Source: Deltaproteobacteria bacterium
Lineage (GTDB): Bacteria; Desulfobacterota; Syntrophia; Syntrophales; UBA2210
DNA: 64,000 nucleotides
Reading direction: 5' to 3'
NCBI GenBank assembly: GCA_019313905.1
Contig: JAFDAI010000004.1
Coordinates: 1-64,000 of the forward strand
Shown here piece by piece: positions 46,559 to 54,763 of this stretch; the stretch's first letter is position 1; every line of letters starts with the position of its first letter. The notes beneath the pieces are model-generated. The model did not search any database, had not been told where the DNA came from, and saw only the letters and a list, made by a program, of their open reading frames with translations. The translations under genes and the position numbers were made by a program.

Positions 46559-47386
46559 CTACAACCCCTTTTCCATCCGGCGAACCGTGAATAAATCATA
46601 TTCAAGGTTCCGGTTGAATTTTACATCACTTAGCTTCAGGATGGTTTTATGTACTGTATTCTTACCTTTTTTCTTTGTTACATGCATTTCGGTTGCCACC
46701 CAGATACCGTCGACAAGGTCGAGCTTTTTAATGTCCATGTATTTCAGGTAGCCGCCGTCACGAACCCAGTGCAGCGCCCGGATAACAAAGAAATTGTCCT
46801 GGCGCACAAAAATAAGTGATTTTTCATATCCGGTTTCCTCAATTACATCTTTTGAACGGGGAATCGACCAGATTGCCCATATTTTAACACCCTTTATATC
46901 TTTCTCTTTTCCCTTTTCATAAAAAGAATAATCATAGTCTTCAAGGTTGCGGGAGGTCATATCCGAGTATGTAAGATCGGAACCCATGAAACTGCCGCTT
47001 TTATCAGTTGACGCAATTCGCTTGGTCTTTCGAAGTGCGGGCAGGTACAGCCACTGATCGTCGTCTTTATCGGGATCGTCATAGTCATATGTAAGAAAGG
47101 ACGTGTCCTTGACATCTGCCGGATGCTGAAAGAACATCAGTTTCAGTGTATCCTCGCCCTTGTCTTTGCTGAATGTATGGATTTTGCGAATCCTCTCTCT
47201 TCCCTTTTTATCGATCAGGATCATCTCCATGTCGGAGATCTGGTTGTCCCCGTCATCTCTCGCGTCCACCATTTCCATGATTGCCCGTGCTTCGGGGTCA
47301 TCAGCAGAGGCGCAGGGGGTGGCAAAGGGTAGCATTAAAAAAACAATGAGAACCAGTGTAAGGCATCTTTTCTTTATATTTTTCAT
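46559..47386 (-). CDS. LolA-like outer-membrane lipoprotein-sorting family protein
   Basis: 275 residues. Signal peptide (MLPFATPCASA) and a LolA/LolB-like incomplete barrel: ISDMEMILIDKKGRERIRKI, DDQWLYLPALRKTKRI, FMGSDLTYSDM. In gene pairs with MMPL-type RND pumps these proteins are expected to bind a hydrophobic ligand in the periplasm. Spacing to the RND gene is 15 bases, so one operon. Not the general LolA of lipoprotein traffic, judged by context. Confidence 0.8.
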   Translation of the reverse strand: MKNIKKRCLTLVLIVFLMLPFATPCASADDPEARAIMEMVDARDDGDNQISDMEMILIDKKGRERIRKIHTFSKDKGEDTLKLMFFQHPADVKDTSFLTYDYDDPDKDDDQWLYLPALRKTKRIASTDKSGSFMGSDLTYSDMTSRNLEDYDYSFYEKGKEKDIKGVKIWAIWSIPRSKDVIEETGYEKSLIFVRQDNFFVIRALHWVRDGGYLKYMDIKKLDLVDGIWVATEMHVTKKKGKNTVHKTILKLSDVKFNRNLEYDLFTVRRMEKGL

Positions 47387-47401
47387 GATATCTCTCCTTA
47401 T

Positions 47402-49822
47402 TTATTGACTGACTGTCTTCCCCGGCCTGTTCACAATCACCATAAGAGCAGGCGCAATAAAATAGTCCGCAAGCAGAGCCATGATAATGGTAAAGCCGGT
47501 TAGAAAACCGAAATGAATCAGATTGTTCATAGTAGCAAACATGAAAATAAAAAACCCGATAGAGAGTACACAGGATGTAACCAGCATTGCCCTGCCGGTT
47601 GTATGCAGGGTTTCCATGACAGCGAATTTTGCATCTCCGGACTCTTCAAAATACCTTCTGAAATTGTGCATGAAATGAATCGTATCATCTACAGCAAGGC
47701 CGATGGCAATGTTACCCACCAGCATGGTAAAAAGGTTCATCGGTATCTTAAACCAGCCTATGATGCCGAGGGTGACGATAATCGGCGCGAGATTGGGCAC
47801 CATGCTGAGAAGGCCTATGCGCACACGCCCGATGAGGATAATCATCAAGATAGTGATAACGATTAAAGCGTATATGTAGCTTTTACCCATGCTGGCAATC
47901 GCGTTGGTTACGGTCCTGAACATAAGCGCTGACATACCGGTTACGGTGATTTTTACATCCGGGTACATTTCTTGAAGATGCTCATTTACCTTTTCAAGGA
48001 ATTCAATGTAGGCAATGGCGTTTACAAAAGGTACTTTGACCATCAGACGCGCCTTTGAAAGCTGGCTGTCTGTAAAGTCTTCTATATCGTCTGACCCGCT
48101 GTTTTCAAAAAGAAGCAGTTCCTGGGCAATCAAACTTTTGTTTTCAGGAATGGCATAGAATTCCTGCCGGTTTTCATTTAAGGCGCGATTTGTTTCTTTT
48201 AAAATTGTTGTAAGGGACCAGGCTTTTCCGGCAAATACTTTCCCTACCTCAAGTGTTTCAAGATATGCGGCAGTCTGTTCCATTCTATTTAAGATATCCG
48301 GATCGTATAAACCATTTTCTTTTTCTGTATCTATAATAATCTCCAGACTGACGGAACCGCGAAGCTCTTTGTCGATTTTTTCCGTTGCAATGCGGACGGA
48401 GTTTTCTTTTGGAAGCCATTTCAAAATATCGTGTGAAAAGTGGATTTTCATAATACCAACTATGGACAGGGCGATGATAACAGCCGATATGATAAGTATC
48501 TTATACGGATGACCGGTTGAAATCAGGCCTGTTTTAGTAAGAACCCTGTCGATTACCGTGTCTTCCGATTGGTCTTTGTTTTTGGTTTTAATCGGTACAA
48601 TAGCAAGAAGTGCCGGCAGGAGTATAATTGTATAAACCATGGCAAGCAGTACACCCGTGCCGGCAAAAACACCAACATCCGCAATAGGCGCAACCTCTGA
48701 AGTTGAAAAGGAAAATAACCCGCCCGCAGTAGTTGCGGCTGTCATAACTACGGCAAGTCCTGAATGGCCGAGGGAATGGGATATGGCTTCCTCTCTACTG
48801 CTGCGTTTTTGAAAATTATAATAGAACATGGCCAGAATATGAACACTGTACCCAACACTCACCGCAAGCATGAAAGAGGGGAGGATCTGGGTAGGCAGCT
48901 TTATCGGCACTCCGAATGCCGCCATGAGACTTATTGTCGAAACAAGTGAAAGAATGGCAATTAAAAGAGGCAGGACAACGCCTGAGACTCGTCGAAACAT
49001 GATAAAGAGAAATGCGCCCACGGTGATAAAGGCAAGCAGTAAAAACCTGCGGACATCTTTTAGCATCGACTGCTTCAAAAAGTGGGTTACCGCCGATGAA
49101 CCTGCGATATAAATTTCAAAATCAGGGCCTTTATATTTTTCCGCGATTTCATTCACAGCGAGGACGACTTCGCTGTTTTCCTTATCCGTCAAGTACTCTT
49201 TTCCATCAGATTTGCCTGAATTTGTTAAGTCCCGGTTTGTACTATCTCCAAATCCTTCAAGAACATCGATGTCATCTCCGGATGAAGAATAGGCTTGGGT
49301 TTGAATCACAATGGTGGTCATTTTACTGTCTTCGGATATCAGAAGGTTTTTATACAGAGGGTTATCAAGCGTTCGATGCCTTATCAATGCAATCTCTTCA
49401 GGTGTTTTAGGCCAGTTTTCAAGCAGGTCCTCAACGATAAGTTCATCTTTTTCTCCCCTTGTATTCCTCGCATTGATCAGACTGGTAATATCTTCAATAT
49501 AAGGAACATTCTCTTTCAGATCTTCATGGAGTTTGTTTAATTTTTCAAGGAAGTTGCCTTCAAAGATTTCCGGAGAGCGGATCGCAACAATAATAAGCTC
49601 GTCCCTGCCGAACTGGTCACGAAAGTTGTTATAATCTATAAGGGTCGGGTCGGATTTGTGCATGAACCCTTCCGTGGAGATATCAATGGTCAGCTTTGGA
49701 AGTTGCGACACGATGGCCGCTATTAACACAGCCATAATAAAAAGGGTTTTAAGCCGGTTGTGATATATGGTCCGCGCCAGGGAAGCGAACCATTTCTCCA
49801 TGTTGTTTCTAACAGCGGTCAT
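47402..49822 (-). CDS. RND superfamily exporter (MMPL/HpnN-like)
   Basis: 806 residues, twelve membrane segments in two similar halves, each with a large periplasmic loop; no periplasmic adaptor gene is nearby. This is the MMPL branch, which moves lipids and other hydrophobic molecules. Conserved proton-relay-type residues occur in the half-repeat GLAVDDTIHFMHNFRRYFEE and its partner around SVGYSVHILAMFYYNF. A motif DVLEGFGDS (185-193) resembles repeats in the DUF1302 partner. The ATG at 49822 has GAGGAA upstream. Confidence 0.88.
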   Translation of the reverse strand: MTAVRNNMEKWFASLARTIYHNRLKTLFIMAVLIAAIVSQLPKLTIDISTEGFMHKSDPTLIDYNNFRDQFGRDELIIVAIRSPEIFEGNFLEKLNKLHEDLKENVPYIEDITSLINARNTRGEKDELIVEDLLENWPKTPEEIALIRHRTLDNPLYKNLLISEDSKMTTIVIQTQAYSSSGDDIDVLEGFGDSTNRDLTNSGKSDGKEYLTDKENSEVVLAVNEIAEKYKGPDFEIYIAGSSAVTHFLKQSMLKDVRRFLLLAFITVGAFLFIMFRRVSGVVLPLLIAILSLVSTISLMAAFGVPIKLPTQILPSFMLAVSVGYSVHILAMFYYNFQKRSSREEAISHSLGHSGLAVVMTAATTAGGLFSFSTSEVAPIADVGVFAGTGVLLAMVYTIILLPALLAIVPIKTKNKDQSEDTVIDRVLTKTGLISTGHPYKILIISAVIIALSIVGIMKIHFSHDILKWLPKENSVRIATEKIDKELRGSVSLEIIIDTEKENGLYDPDILNRMEQTAAYLETLEVGKVFAGKAWSLTTILKETNRALNENRQEFYAIPENKSLIAQELLLFENSGSDDIEDFTDSQLSKARLMVKVPFVNAIAYIEFLEKVNEHLQEMYPDVKITVTGMSALMFRTVTNAIASMGKSYIYALIVITILMIILIGRVRIGLLSMVPNLAPIIVTLGIIGWFKIPMNLFTMLVGNIAIGLAVDDTIHFMHNFRRYFEESGDAKFAVMETLHTTGRAMLVTSCVLSIGFFIFMFATMNNLIHFGFLTGFTIIMALLADYFIAPALMVIVNRPGKTVSQ

Positions 49823-49838
49823 TATATTCCTCGATCCT

Positions 49839-50471
49839 TTACTTTTTTACAGCCTTTAAAATCAGTTTTTCGATTTCTCTTGAAACGTCGCCCGAAACGC
49901 TCCCGCCCAGTTTTTTGACGGTTTCAGGAAAACCGGCATATCTGGACCGGACAAGATAGCTACTTTGATAAAACATAATACCTCCTATAACCATAGAGTG
50001 TATAATAAACGGAGTAATTTTAATAAAAACACCCTGTTTTGCACCTTCTTCAAGGATATTTGTAACCATGCCGATTATTGAGGCAAAGTCTCCGGCAATA
50101 ATTTCAGGAAGGTTTTGTCCTCCTGAAGCCTGTTCCCGCATCATAATAGGGGCAATCAGTGGATTTTGATCCATGGTTCGAGTGACGGCATTTATATAAT
50201 ATTTCAATTTTTGTTCGGGTGACTGATTTTTATCTAAATCGCTCATGAAACGTTCGGTCGCATTACCTATAATATCGTGGAGCACTTCGGCATACAGGGC
50301 TTTCTTGTCGCCGATATGGTAGTAGATGGTAGCCTTGTTTACCATGGCGCGCTTTGCGATTTCATCCATTCGGGTGCCCGCGAAACCCGCTTCAGAAAAG
50401 ATCTTTGCCGCAGCGTTAATGATGCGGCGGATTGTTTTATCCCGTTTCGATTCTGCTGATTTATTAACCAT
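49839..50471 (-). CDS. TetR/AcrR family regulator of the RND cluster
   Basis: 210 residues. N-terminal HTH (IINAAAKIFSEAGFAGTRMD, then ATIYYHIGDKKALYAEVL) is classic TetR; the ligand domain is unassigned. It is the first gene of the RND-LolA-DUF1302 run and lies 17 bases before it. Tandem inverted repeats in its promoter suggest it represses its own operon and may also affect the divergent deacetylase-like gene. The start has AGGAGG upstream. Confidence 0.9.
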   Translation of the reverse strand: MVNKSAESKRDKTIRRIINAAAKIFSEAGFAGTRMDEIAKRAMVNKATIYYHIGDKKALYAEVLHDIIGNATERFMSDLDKNQSPEQKLKYYINAVTRTMDQNPLIAPIMMREQASGGQNLPEIIAGDFASIIGMVTNILEEGAKQGVFIKITPFIIHSMVIGGIMFYQSSYLVRSRYAGFPETVKKLGGSVSGDVSREIEKLILKAVKK

Positions 50472-50503
50472 AAAATGCCTCCTGAGAAATGTTTTACCAA
50501 AAG

Positions 50504-50538
50504 GTTTAACTAACTGTTTGGTTAAACTGTACGGTTAA
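50504..50538. promoter_or_regulatory. Tandem operator for the TetR regulator
   Basis: GTTTAAC..GTTAAAC (50504-50510 and 50521-50527) is an inverted pair, and a further GGTTAA (50533-50538) pairs with the adjoining TTAAAC to give overlapping palindromes. The pattern covers the downstream edge of the promoter, where repressor binding would block transcription. Confidence 0.65.
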
Positions 50539-50564
50539 TATACTATCCGTTGCGGGTTTGTCAA
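50537..50564 (-). promoter_or_regulatory. Sigma-70-like promoter for the tetR-RND operon
   Basis: On the minus strand TTGACA (50559-50564), a 16-base spacer, then TATATT (50537-50542). It overlaps the operator at the -10. Confidence 0.6.
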
Positions 50565-50630
50565 CAACAATTTTCTCTTGCCGTAGGGTTTGAACTTTAT
50601 TAAAAGGGATAACATAAGGAGGGAAACGAT

Positions 50631-51371
50631 ATGAAAGTCATATGTCACGAAGATTTTAAAGAGTCTTATTGTTTCGATCCTGCCGCCGCCGATGGACGGA
50701 TCGAAGCCGTTATCGAGGTTATAAAAGGCAAGGTTGAATTTATTGACGCGATTCCCGCCGATGAAGAGGATATTCTTGCCTGCCATACGGATAATCATGT
50801 GGCGCACGTGAGAAGACAGGGACTTTACGATATAGCTGCCCTTGCGGCAGGGGGTGCCATCCAGGCAGCCTTCAACGGTCTTGTCGAACCCTGCTTTGCC
50901 CTTATAAGACCCCCGGGACATCATGCGTCTGCGAACAGCTCATGGGGCTTCTGTTTCTTTAGTAATATGGCCATTGCCATATCAAAATTGAAGAGAGAAA
51001 ACAGGATAAAAAAGGCATTTATCCTGGATTTTGATCTCCATTTCGGTGATGGCACCGTAAACATACTGGGAAAATCCGATTATGTAACCATATACAACCC
51101 TACAGAATCCGATCCAAACAAATACCTCAGACATGTAGAGGAGATGCTTCCTGATGATGCGGATATCATTGGTATTTCAGCCGGTTTTGATAATCACAAG
51201 GAAGATTGGGGTGGCGTCCTCTCCACAGATAATTACCGGGAGATGGGGCGAATGGTCCGTAACGCGAGCCGGAAAAGCGGCGGAGGCTGCTTCGCCATAC
51301 TGGAGGGAGGTTACAACCACAAAGTGCTGGGGCAGAATGTCATGGCCCTGATAGAGGGGTTGGAAGAGTAA
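50631..51371 (+). CDS. Histone deacetylase-superfamily amidohydrolase
   Basis: 246 residues, shorter than most (about 300 or more). Zinc-site residues are intact: RPPGHHA, the D-x-H in FILDFDLHFGDGT, GISAGFDNHKED, and the catalytic Tyr in EGGYNHKVL. Relatives deacetylate polyamines, acetoin-pathway enzymes or other acetyl-amines; the substrate here is unknown. AAGGAGGG precedes the ATG. It is divergent from the TetR gene, sharing the 159-base intergenic region. Confidence 0.85.
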   Translation: MKVICHEDFKESYCFDPAAADGRIEAVIEVIKGKVEFIDAIPADEEDILACHTDNHVAHVRRQGLYDIAALAAGGAIQAAFNGLVEPCFALIRPPGHHASANSSWGFCFFSNMAIAISKLKRENRIKKAFILDFDLHFGDGTVNILGKSDYVTIYNPTESDPNKYLRHVEEMLPDDADIIGISAGFDNHKEDWGGVLSTDNYREMGRMVRNASRKSGGGCFAILEGGYNHKVLGQNVMALIEGLEE

Positions 51372-51599
51372 GAAAACCCGGGAATGAATTGGCCTGACTG
51401 GCGGCTATCTGAATTTGATTCAATGGGGAATCATTATTGACTTCACCTACCTATACGTAACATATCCTGTATTAGCTATTGATATTAGGATATTATGTAG
51501 TGTTTATTAGTTCATAGCTTTTCTTTCTTGACAAGATATCATAATGAAATTAGTGGGTTAACTCGTTCTGTAAGTTTTTCACTATCCACGGGGGAATTA
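51372..51599. other. AT-rich interval with one member of a 19-base direct repeat
   Basis: No gene is seen. CTATACGTAACATATCCTG at 51451-51469 recurs exactly at 53635-53653. Confidence 0.5.
51451..51469. repeat. 19-base direct repeat, left copy
   Basis: CTATACGTAACATATCCTG, identical to 53635-53653; the two copies are 2.2 kb apart and bracket the integrase, tRNA and transposase relics plus the DUF4382 gene. Confidence 0.75.
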
Positions 51600-51754
51600 A
51601 TGGCAACGAAAGAGATTGTCAAGACTTTAACGTTCAGTCTCGGTAATATGTTCGGGTATGCCAAGAAGGGTGGTAACTTGATCGCTACAACATAGTGTCA
51701 CCAGAAGATCTCAAGGAAGTTGCTCGAAAGCGGAAGGAATTTAATGAGTTGTAA
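51600..51754 (+). pseudogene. Tyrosine recombinase (integrase) relic
   Basis: Two out-of-frame pieces. From 51600 a 31-codon frame ends in LTFSLGNMFGYAKKGG, like the helical core-binding domain of phage-type integrases. From 51677 another frame reads LDRYNIVSPEDLKEVARKRK and then EFNEL before the stop; D-R-Y-N-I-V followed by a basic helix is the end of many tyrosine recombinases, including the nucleophile tyrosine. The catalytic middle is missing, so this is a decayed gene. It lies 73 bases from a tRNA 3' end. Confidence 0.65.
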
Positions 51755-51780
51755 GGGTCTCGGTTACAGTGGCTCTTTCA

Positions 51781-51819
51781 AAGAAAAAAGGGTTGTCGCC
51801 TTTCCCGACGCAACCCTTT
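51781..51819 (-). terminator. Intrinsic terminator beyond the tRNA fragment
   Basis: On the minus strand AAAGGGTTGCGTCG, a 7-base loop, CGACAACCCTTT, then a T-rich tail. The stem has one 2-base bulge. It is oriented to end transcription of the tRNA fragment. Confidence 0.7.
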
Positions 51820-51827
51820 GATTGTTA

Positions 51828-51881
51828 TGGTTCCGGAGCTCGGAATCGAACCGAGATGACCGTAAGGTCGGGGGATTTTTA
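51828..51881 (-). pseudogene. 3' half of a class II (tRNA-Leu-like) tRNA, probable attachment-site remnant
   Basis: On the minus strand: anticodon-stem 3' side TCCCC preceded by an A-rich loop, a long variable arm with stem GACC/GGTC, T-arm CTCGG TTCGATT CCGAG, acceptor 3' strand CTCCGGA, discriminator A and encoded CCA. The D-arm and 5' acceptor half are absent upstream. Long variable arm plus loop TTAAAA suggests Leu (UAA). A tRNA 3' end without its 5' half, beside an integrase relic, is the usual scar of integration at a tRNA gene. Confidence 0.75.
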
Positions 51882-52084
51882 ATGAACCGCGAAATATTAC
51901 AGTGTATCTATTGCGTCAGATACAGGGTGAAAACCTTAATAACATAGGTGAACTGCTTAATATTGAAGCATACAGCACTGTAAGCAGCATAATAAACAGA
52001 ATTTCGATGCTTAGAAAATATGACAGTAAAATTAAAAAACAGATAAAGAGAATACAAAACAGTATAATCAAGAGTCAACAGTAG
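51881..52084 (+). pseudogene. RAYT-like (REP-associated tyrosine) transposase C-terminal relic
   Basis: An open frame with EPRNITVYLLRQIQGENLNN and then IGELLNIEAYSTVSSIINRI. This is the DnaA-C-like helix-turn-helix that ends many Y1 transposases of the RAYT group in deltaproteobacteria. The catalytic HUH/Tyr domain is absent: the frame is cut off at the tRNA fragment. RAYTs mobilise palindromic REP repeats, which this genome carries. Confidence 0.6.
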
Positions 52085-52174
52085 ACTTGACTCCTCTGGC
52101 CTCTGGTATCGATATGGTATATTACGAGGTACGGCATTAACCGCACGCCCGTCATCAATCCCCTCTCAAGCCAT

Positions 52175-53308
52175 TCAGCTACCACTCTCAAAATTTATAT
52201 CAAGCTCGGTTGTGCTATCCTCCGTTATATCAACGGTGTGAACCTGGGGATCATATCCTTCAGTCTCTGCCACGATCTCATAAGTTCCGACGGGAAGGTT
52301 CACACTATAGTCTTCAACATCTATTATATTAAAGAAAACAATCTCGATTTTTGTATCTATTCCCGTTTCACATTGTGTCGACTGTCTTACACTAATCGAT
52401 ACATATGGGTCTTCGAGTTCCGTATCAACATTCACATGACCTCCAAGAGTTCCCATTAAGGCGGAGGCGAGAGTCAAGTTCTTGTCAATATAATTGCACT
52501 TGGGATCATACCCTTCCACATACGCAACCAGATTATAAACGCCCGGTTCCACGAATAAAACGTAGTCACCATCTTCGTCCGTTATGGTCGATGCCTGGAC
52601 AATTACGTCATCGTCGTCGGAATTATAAACCTGGGCACTCACCAAAACCCCCTCGAGGCCGCCATTTCCTTCCTCGCCAACATTACCCGAAATGGTTGCG
52701 ACGGTAGTTCCGAGCACCTTGATTGTCGGTTTAAGGAGCCACTTTCCGCTGTTACCGGCCTTCACGACTGAACGCGACGCATCAAAATCGAGAATCAGTT
52801 CGGTTGTCTGATTTTCATAAATGTCAAAGCCGGACACCAGCTTGATGCCCGTCTGAATGCCGCTCGGTATTTTCAGTTTATGATAAGCATCCGCATCGTC
52901 TACAATATAATTTCCATCATAGGAGGGGGGATGATTCACGCCCAGTATATTCAATCCGTCATCGGCAGTCGTCCCGATTATGAGTCTCATCTGTGTGTAA
53001 TGGCCTGCGTCTAAATCCGTGATACCGAGCTGTTCCTGGACTCCATTTACGAGTTCCAGCAGATTATAGGTCTTTTCCGGTTCTGCCACGGTGAGCCAGC
53101 TATTTTCTTCTCCTTCGTTTTCATCATCAAGGCAGACCCGAACTTCCTCTATAGTCACATAGACCGCTTGATAGTCATTAGTTGTGGCATCCGTGAGTTT
53201 CAAAGATAGAGAGCCATCCGAAGACGAACTCCCGCCACCACCACAGGCCGTTAAAAACAGCATAATAGAAAGAGAACAAATGCTGATTATGGATTTTAAG
53301 AGTTTCAT
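52175..53308 (-). CDS. DUF4382 lipoprotein with carboxypeptidase-regulatory-like repeats
   Basis: 377 residues. Signal with lipobox LFLTACGGGG (Cys about 22) followed by a Gly/Ser spacer. DUF4382 domain (GSLSLKLTDATTNDYQAVYV..IEEVRVCLDD, LLELVNGVQEQLG), then two beta-sandwich repeats (TISGNVGEEGNGGLEGVLVS; a second ending YEIVAETEGYDPQ). Probably surface-exposed on the outer membrane; function unknown. The start at 53308 has GGGGGG upstream. It lies inside the AT-rich relic region between two 19-base direct repeats. Confidence 0.85.
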   Translation of the reverse strand: MKLLKSIISICSLSIMLFLTACGGGGSSSSDGSLSLKLTDATTNDYQAVYVTIEEVRVCLDDENEGEENSWLTVAEPEKTYNLLELVNGVQEQLGITDLDAGHYTQMRLIIGTTADDGLNILGVNHPPSYDGNYIVDDADAYHKLKIPSGIQTGIKLVSGFDIYENQTTELILDFDASRSVVKAGNSGKWLLKPTIKVLGTTVATISGNVGEEGNGGLEGVLVSAQVYNSDDDDVIVQASTITDEDGDYVLFVEPGVYNLVAYVEGYDPKCNYIDKNLTLASALMGTLGGHVNVDTELEDPYVSISVRQSTQCETGIDTKIEIVFFNIIDVEDYSVNLPVGTYEIVAETEGYDPQVHTVDITEDSTTELDINFESGS

Positions 53309-53609
53309 TGGGTAGCCCCCCTTATTCATTAGGCTTTGGTGTCTTCTACCATATATAAGAATTTTTATCAGTTAAATAGCTCACACTTTCGATGTAAAAT
53401 CCCCCCGGCAAAGGTTCTTATTAAATGTCCATACGGAATGATGGGGATCAAAAATTTCCTCCATTTTTATCACACCGCTTTTGTAAAAACTATCATAATG
53501 AATTTATTCTTCAAGGCAGAGCTTATAGTCATCTTTGTAAATGAAGTCAAGTCTACTATTGACCCATGGAAGATCCTAATTTTTACATATAATGTGTTAT
53601 AGGTTGCCG

Positions 53610-53741
53610 ATGAAAAAATCTCGCTTTCAGGAAGCTATACGTAACATATCCTGAATTGTTTATGCCGAGTCAATAGGCGGCAATATCGTCATTGACATAA
53701 ATGATGAAGAGTACGTTTTTATATATGGTTCAGAGGGTTAG
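53610..53741 (+). other. 44-codon frame interrupted by one in-frame TGA
   Basis: ATG at 53610 gives MKKSRFQEAIRNIS, then TGA, then 28 more codons in the same frame (IVYAESIGGNIVIDINDEEY and so on) to TAG. The second part reads like a small beta-rich protein. The simplest reading is a decayed small gene; a selenocysteine reading is possible but weak, with a 5-bp stem (TGCCG/CGGCA) 8 bases after the TGA. No known selenoprotein family matches. Confidence 0.3.
53635..53653. repeat. 19-base direct repeat, right copy
   Basis: CTATACGTAACATATCCTG, identical to 51451-51469. Here it overlaps the small TGA-interrupted frame. Confidence 0.75.
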
Positions 53742-53767
53742 CTCCAGCATTTCACGAAACACTCGCG

Positions 53768-54763
53768 TTAAATCACACCGGCAATAACCCCGGAATCAGT
53801 TGGACCCTGGAAAGGAAGGTGTTGAATTTCCTTTACACCGGCTTTGGCAAGCATATCGGTTATCTGTTTTTCAGAATATGACTGGCCGGCAGGCGTACCC
53901 AAAAACATATTAAGGGAAAAAAGCGCTGGAAAAAGAGGACCGTCCATTGTGTTGTTTAAAATAAAATCATGCACGATTATCATGCCTCCCGGCTCCAGGG
54001 CTGAAACAGTCTTTTCGATGATCCGCTGACACTCCTTTTGCCCTTCTCCGTGGAGAATGTGGGATAACCAGGCCACATCATAGATCCCTTCAATGCCCTC
54101 TTCCATATAGTTGCCGTCCATGAAATCTATCCGGTCGGTTAAACCAAATTTTTCAATGGTTTTTTCCGCAAAAGGCCGGGTAGTGGAAAGGTCGTAAACC
54201 ATAGCTTTGAGCCCGGGATTTTTCAGGCAAAAATGGATGGCATAGGTCCCAGGCCCGCCGCCCAGGTCGAGCATGTGATGTCGTCCGGAAAGATCTATTT
54301 TGTCTGCCAACAAAGGAGCCATGCTCATGCCTATATTGAACATTCCCATAAGGAAACTTTCCCGCCATTCAGGACTTGTGTGAGACACTCTTACTCTGAC
54401 AGGCGCTCCTGTCTCAACAGCCTGATCCAGCTTAGACCATGAATCTATCAGGTGGTGATGGTGGGTGATGATATAGCCGATATATTTTGGAGAGTCTTTT
54501 GAGAGAAAAGTTTTGCCTGCACGGGTGTTGGAAAACTTATCATCTGATTTCTCTATCAGGTTCATGGCAGTAAGGGCATTAAGAAGCCTTGTTATTCCCT
54601 CTTTGCTCACATTTCGTTTCTGTGCGATATCATCGCTTGAAAGCAGCCTGTTACCTATTGCGGTAAATACATCAAGCTTAACTGCAGCATGAAGCGTGCA
54701 TGTTGCCCAGTACTGACCTGACAATTGAAGAAGTCTGCCTGAATTCCATTCCTGTTTTTCCAT
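53768..54763 (-). CDS. SAM-dependent O-methyltransferase (plant/CrtF-like family 2)
   Basis: 331 residues. N-terminal dimerisation winged helix (LHAAVKLDVFTAIGN, then SKEGITRLLNALTAMNLIEK), then a Rossmann methyltransferase with the SAM loop HMLDLGGGPGTYAIHF and the catalytic-base region AWLSHILHGEGQKEC. The family O-methylates small molecules such as hydroxyindoles, polyketides and carotenoid or bacteriochlorophyll precursors. No biosynthetic partner genes adjoin it, so the substrate is open. Confidence 0.85.
   Translation of the reverse strand: MEKQEWNSGRLLQLSGQYWATCTLHAAVKLDVFTAIGNRLLSSDDIAQKRNVSKEGITRLLNALTAMNLIEKSDDKFSNTRAGKTFLSKDSPKYIGYIITHHHHLIDSWSKLDQAVETGAPVRVRVSHTSPEWRESFLMGMFNIGMSMAPLLADKIDLSGRHHMLDLGGGPGTYAIHFCLKNPGLKAMVYDLSTTRPFAEKTIEKFGLTDRIDFMDGNYMEEGIEGIYDVAWLSHILHGEGQKECQRIIEKTVSALEPGGMIIVHDFILNNTMDGPLFPALFSLNMFLGTPAGQSYSEKQITDMLAKAGVKEIQHLPFQGPTDSGVIAGVI

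Larger units (their letters stand above)
53309..53767. other. AT-rich interval upstream of the DUF4382 gene
   Basis: About 460 bases. Holds the second 19-base direct repeat and a tiny frame interrupted by an in-frame TGA (53610-53741). A plus-strand open frame at 53336-53602 has no protein-like character. Confidence 0.5.

Noticed and set aside
51828-51881. Functional tRNA-Leu gene
   Set aside because: D-arm and 5' acceptor strand are absent; upstream sequence does not pair with CTCCGGA.
53336-53602. 88-codon plus-strand frame near the DUF4382 gene
   Set aside because: Low-complexity composition, no ribosome site and no recognisable domain.
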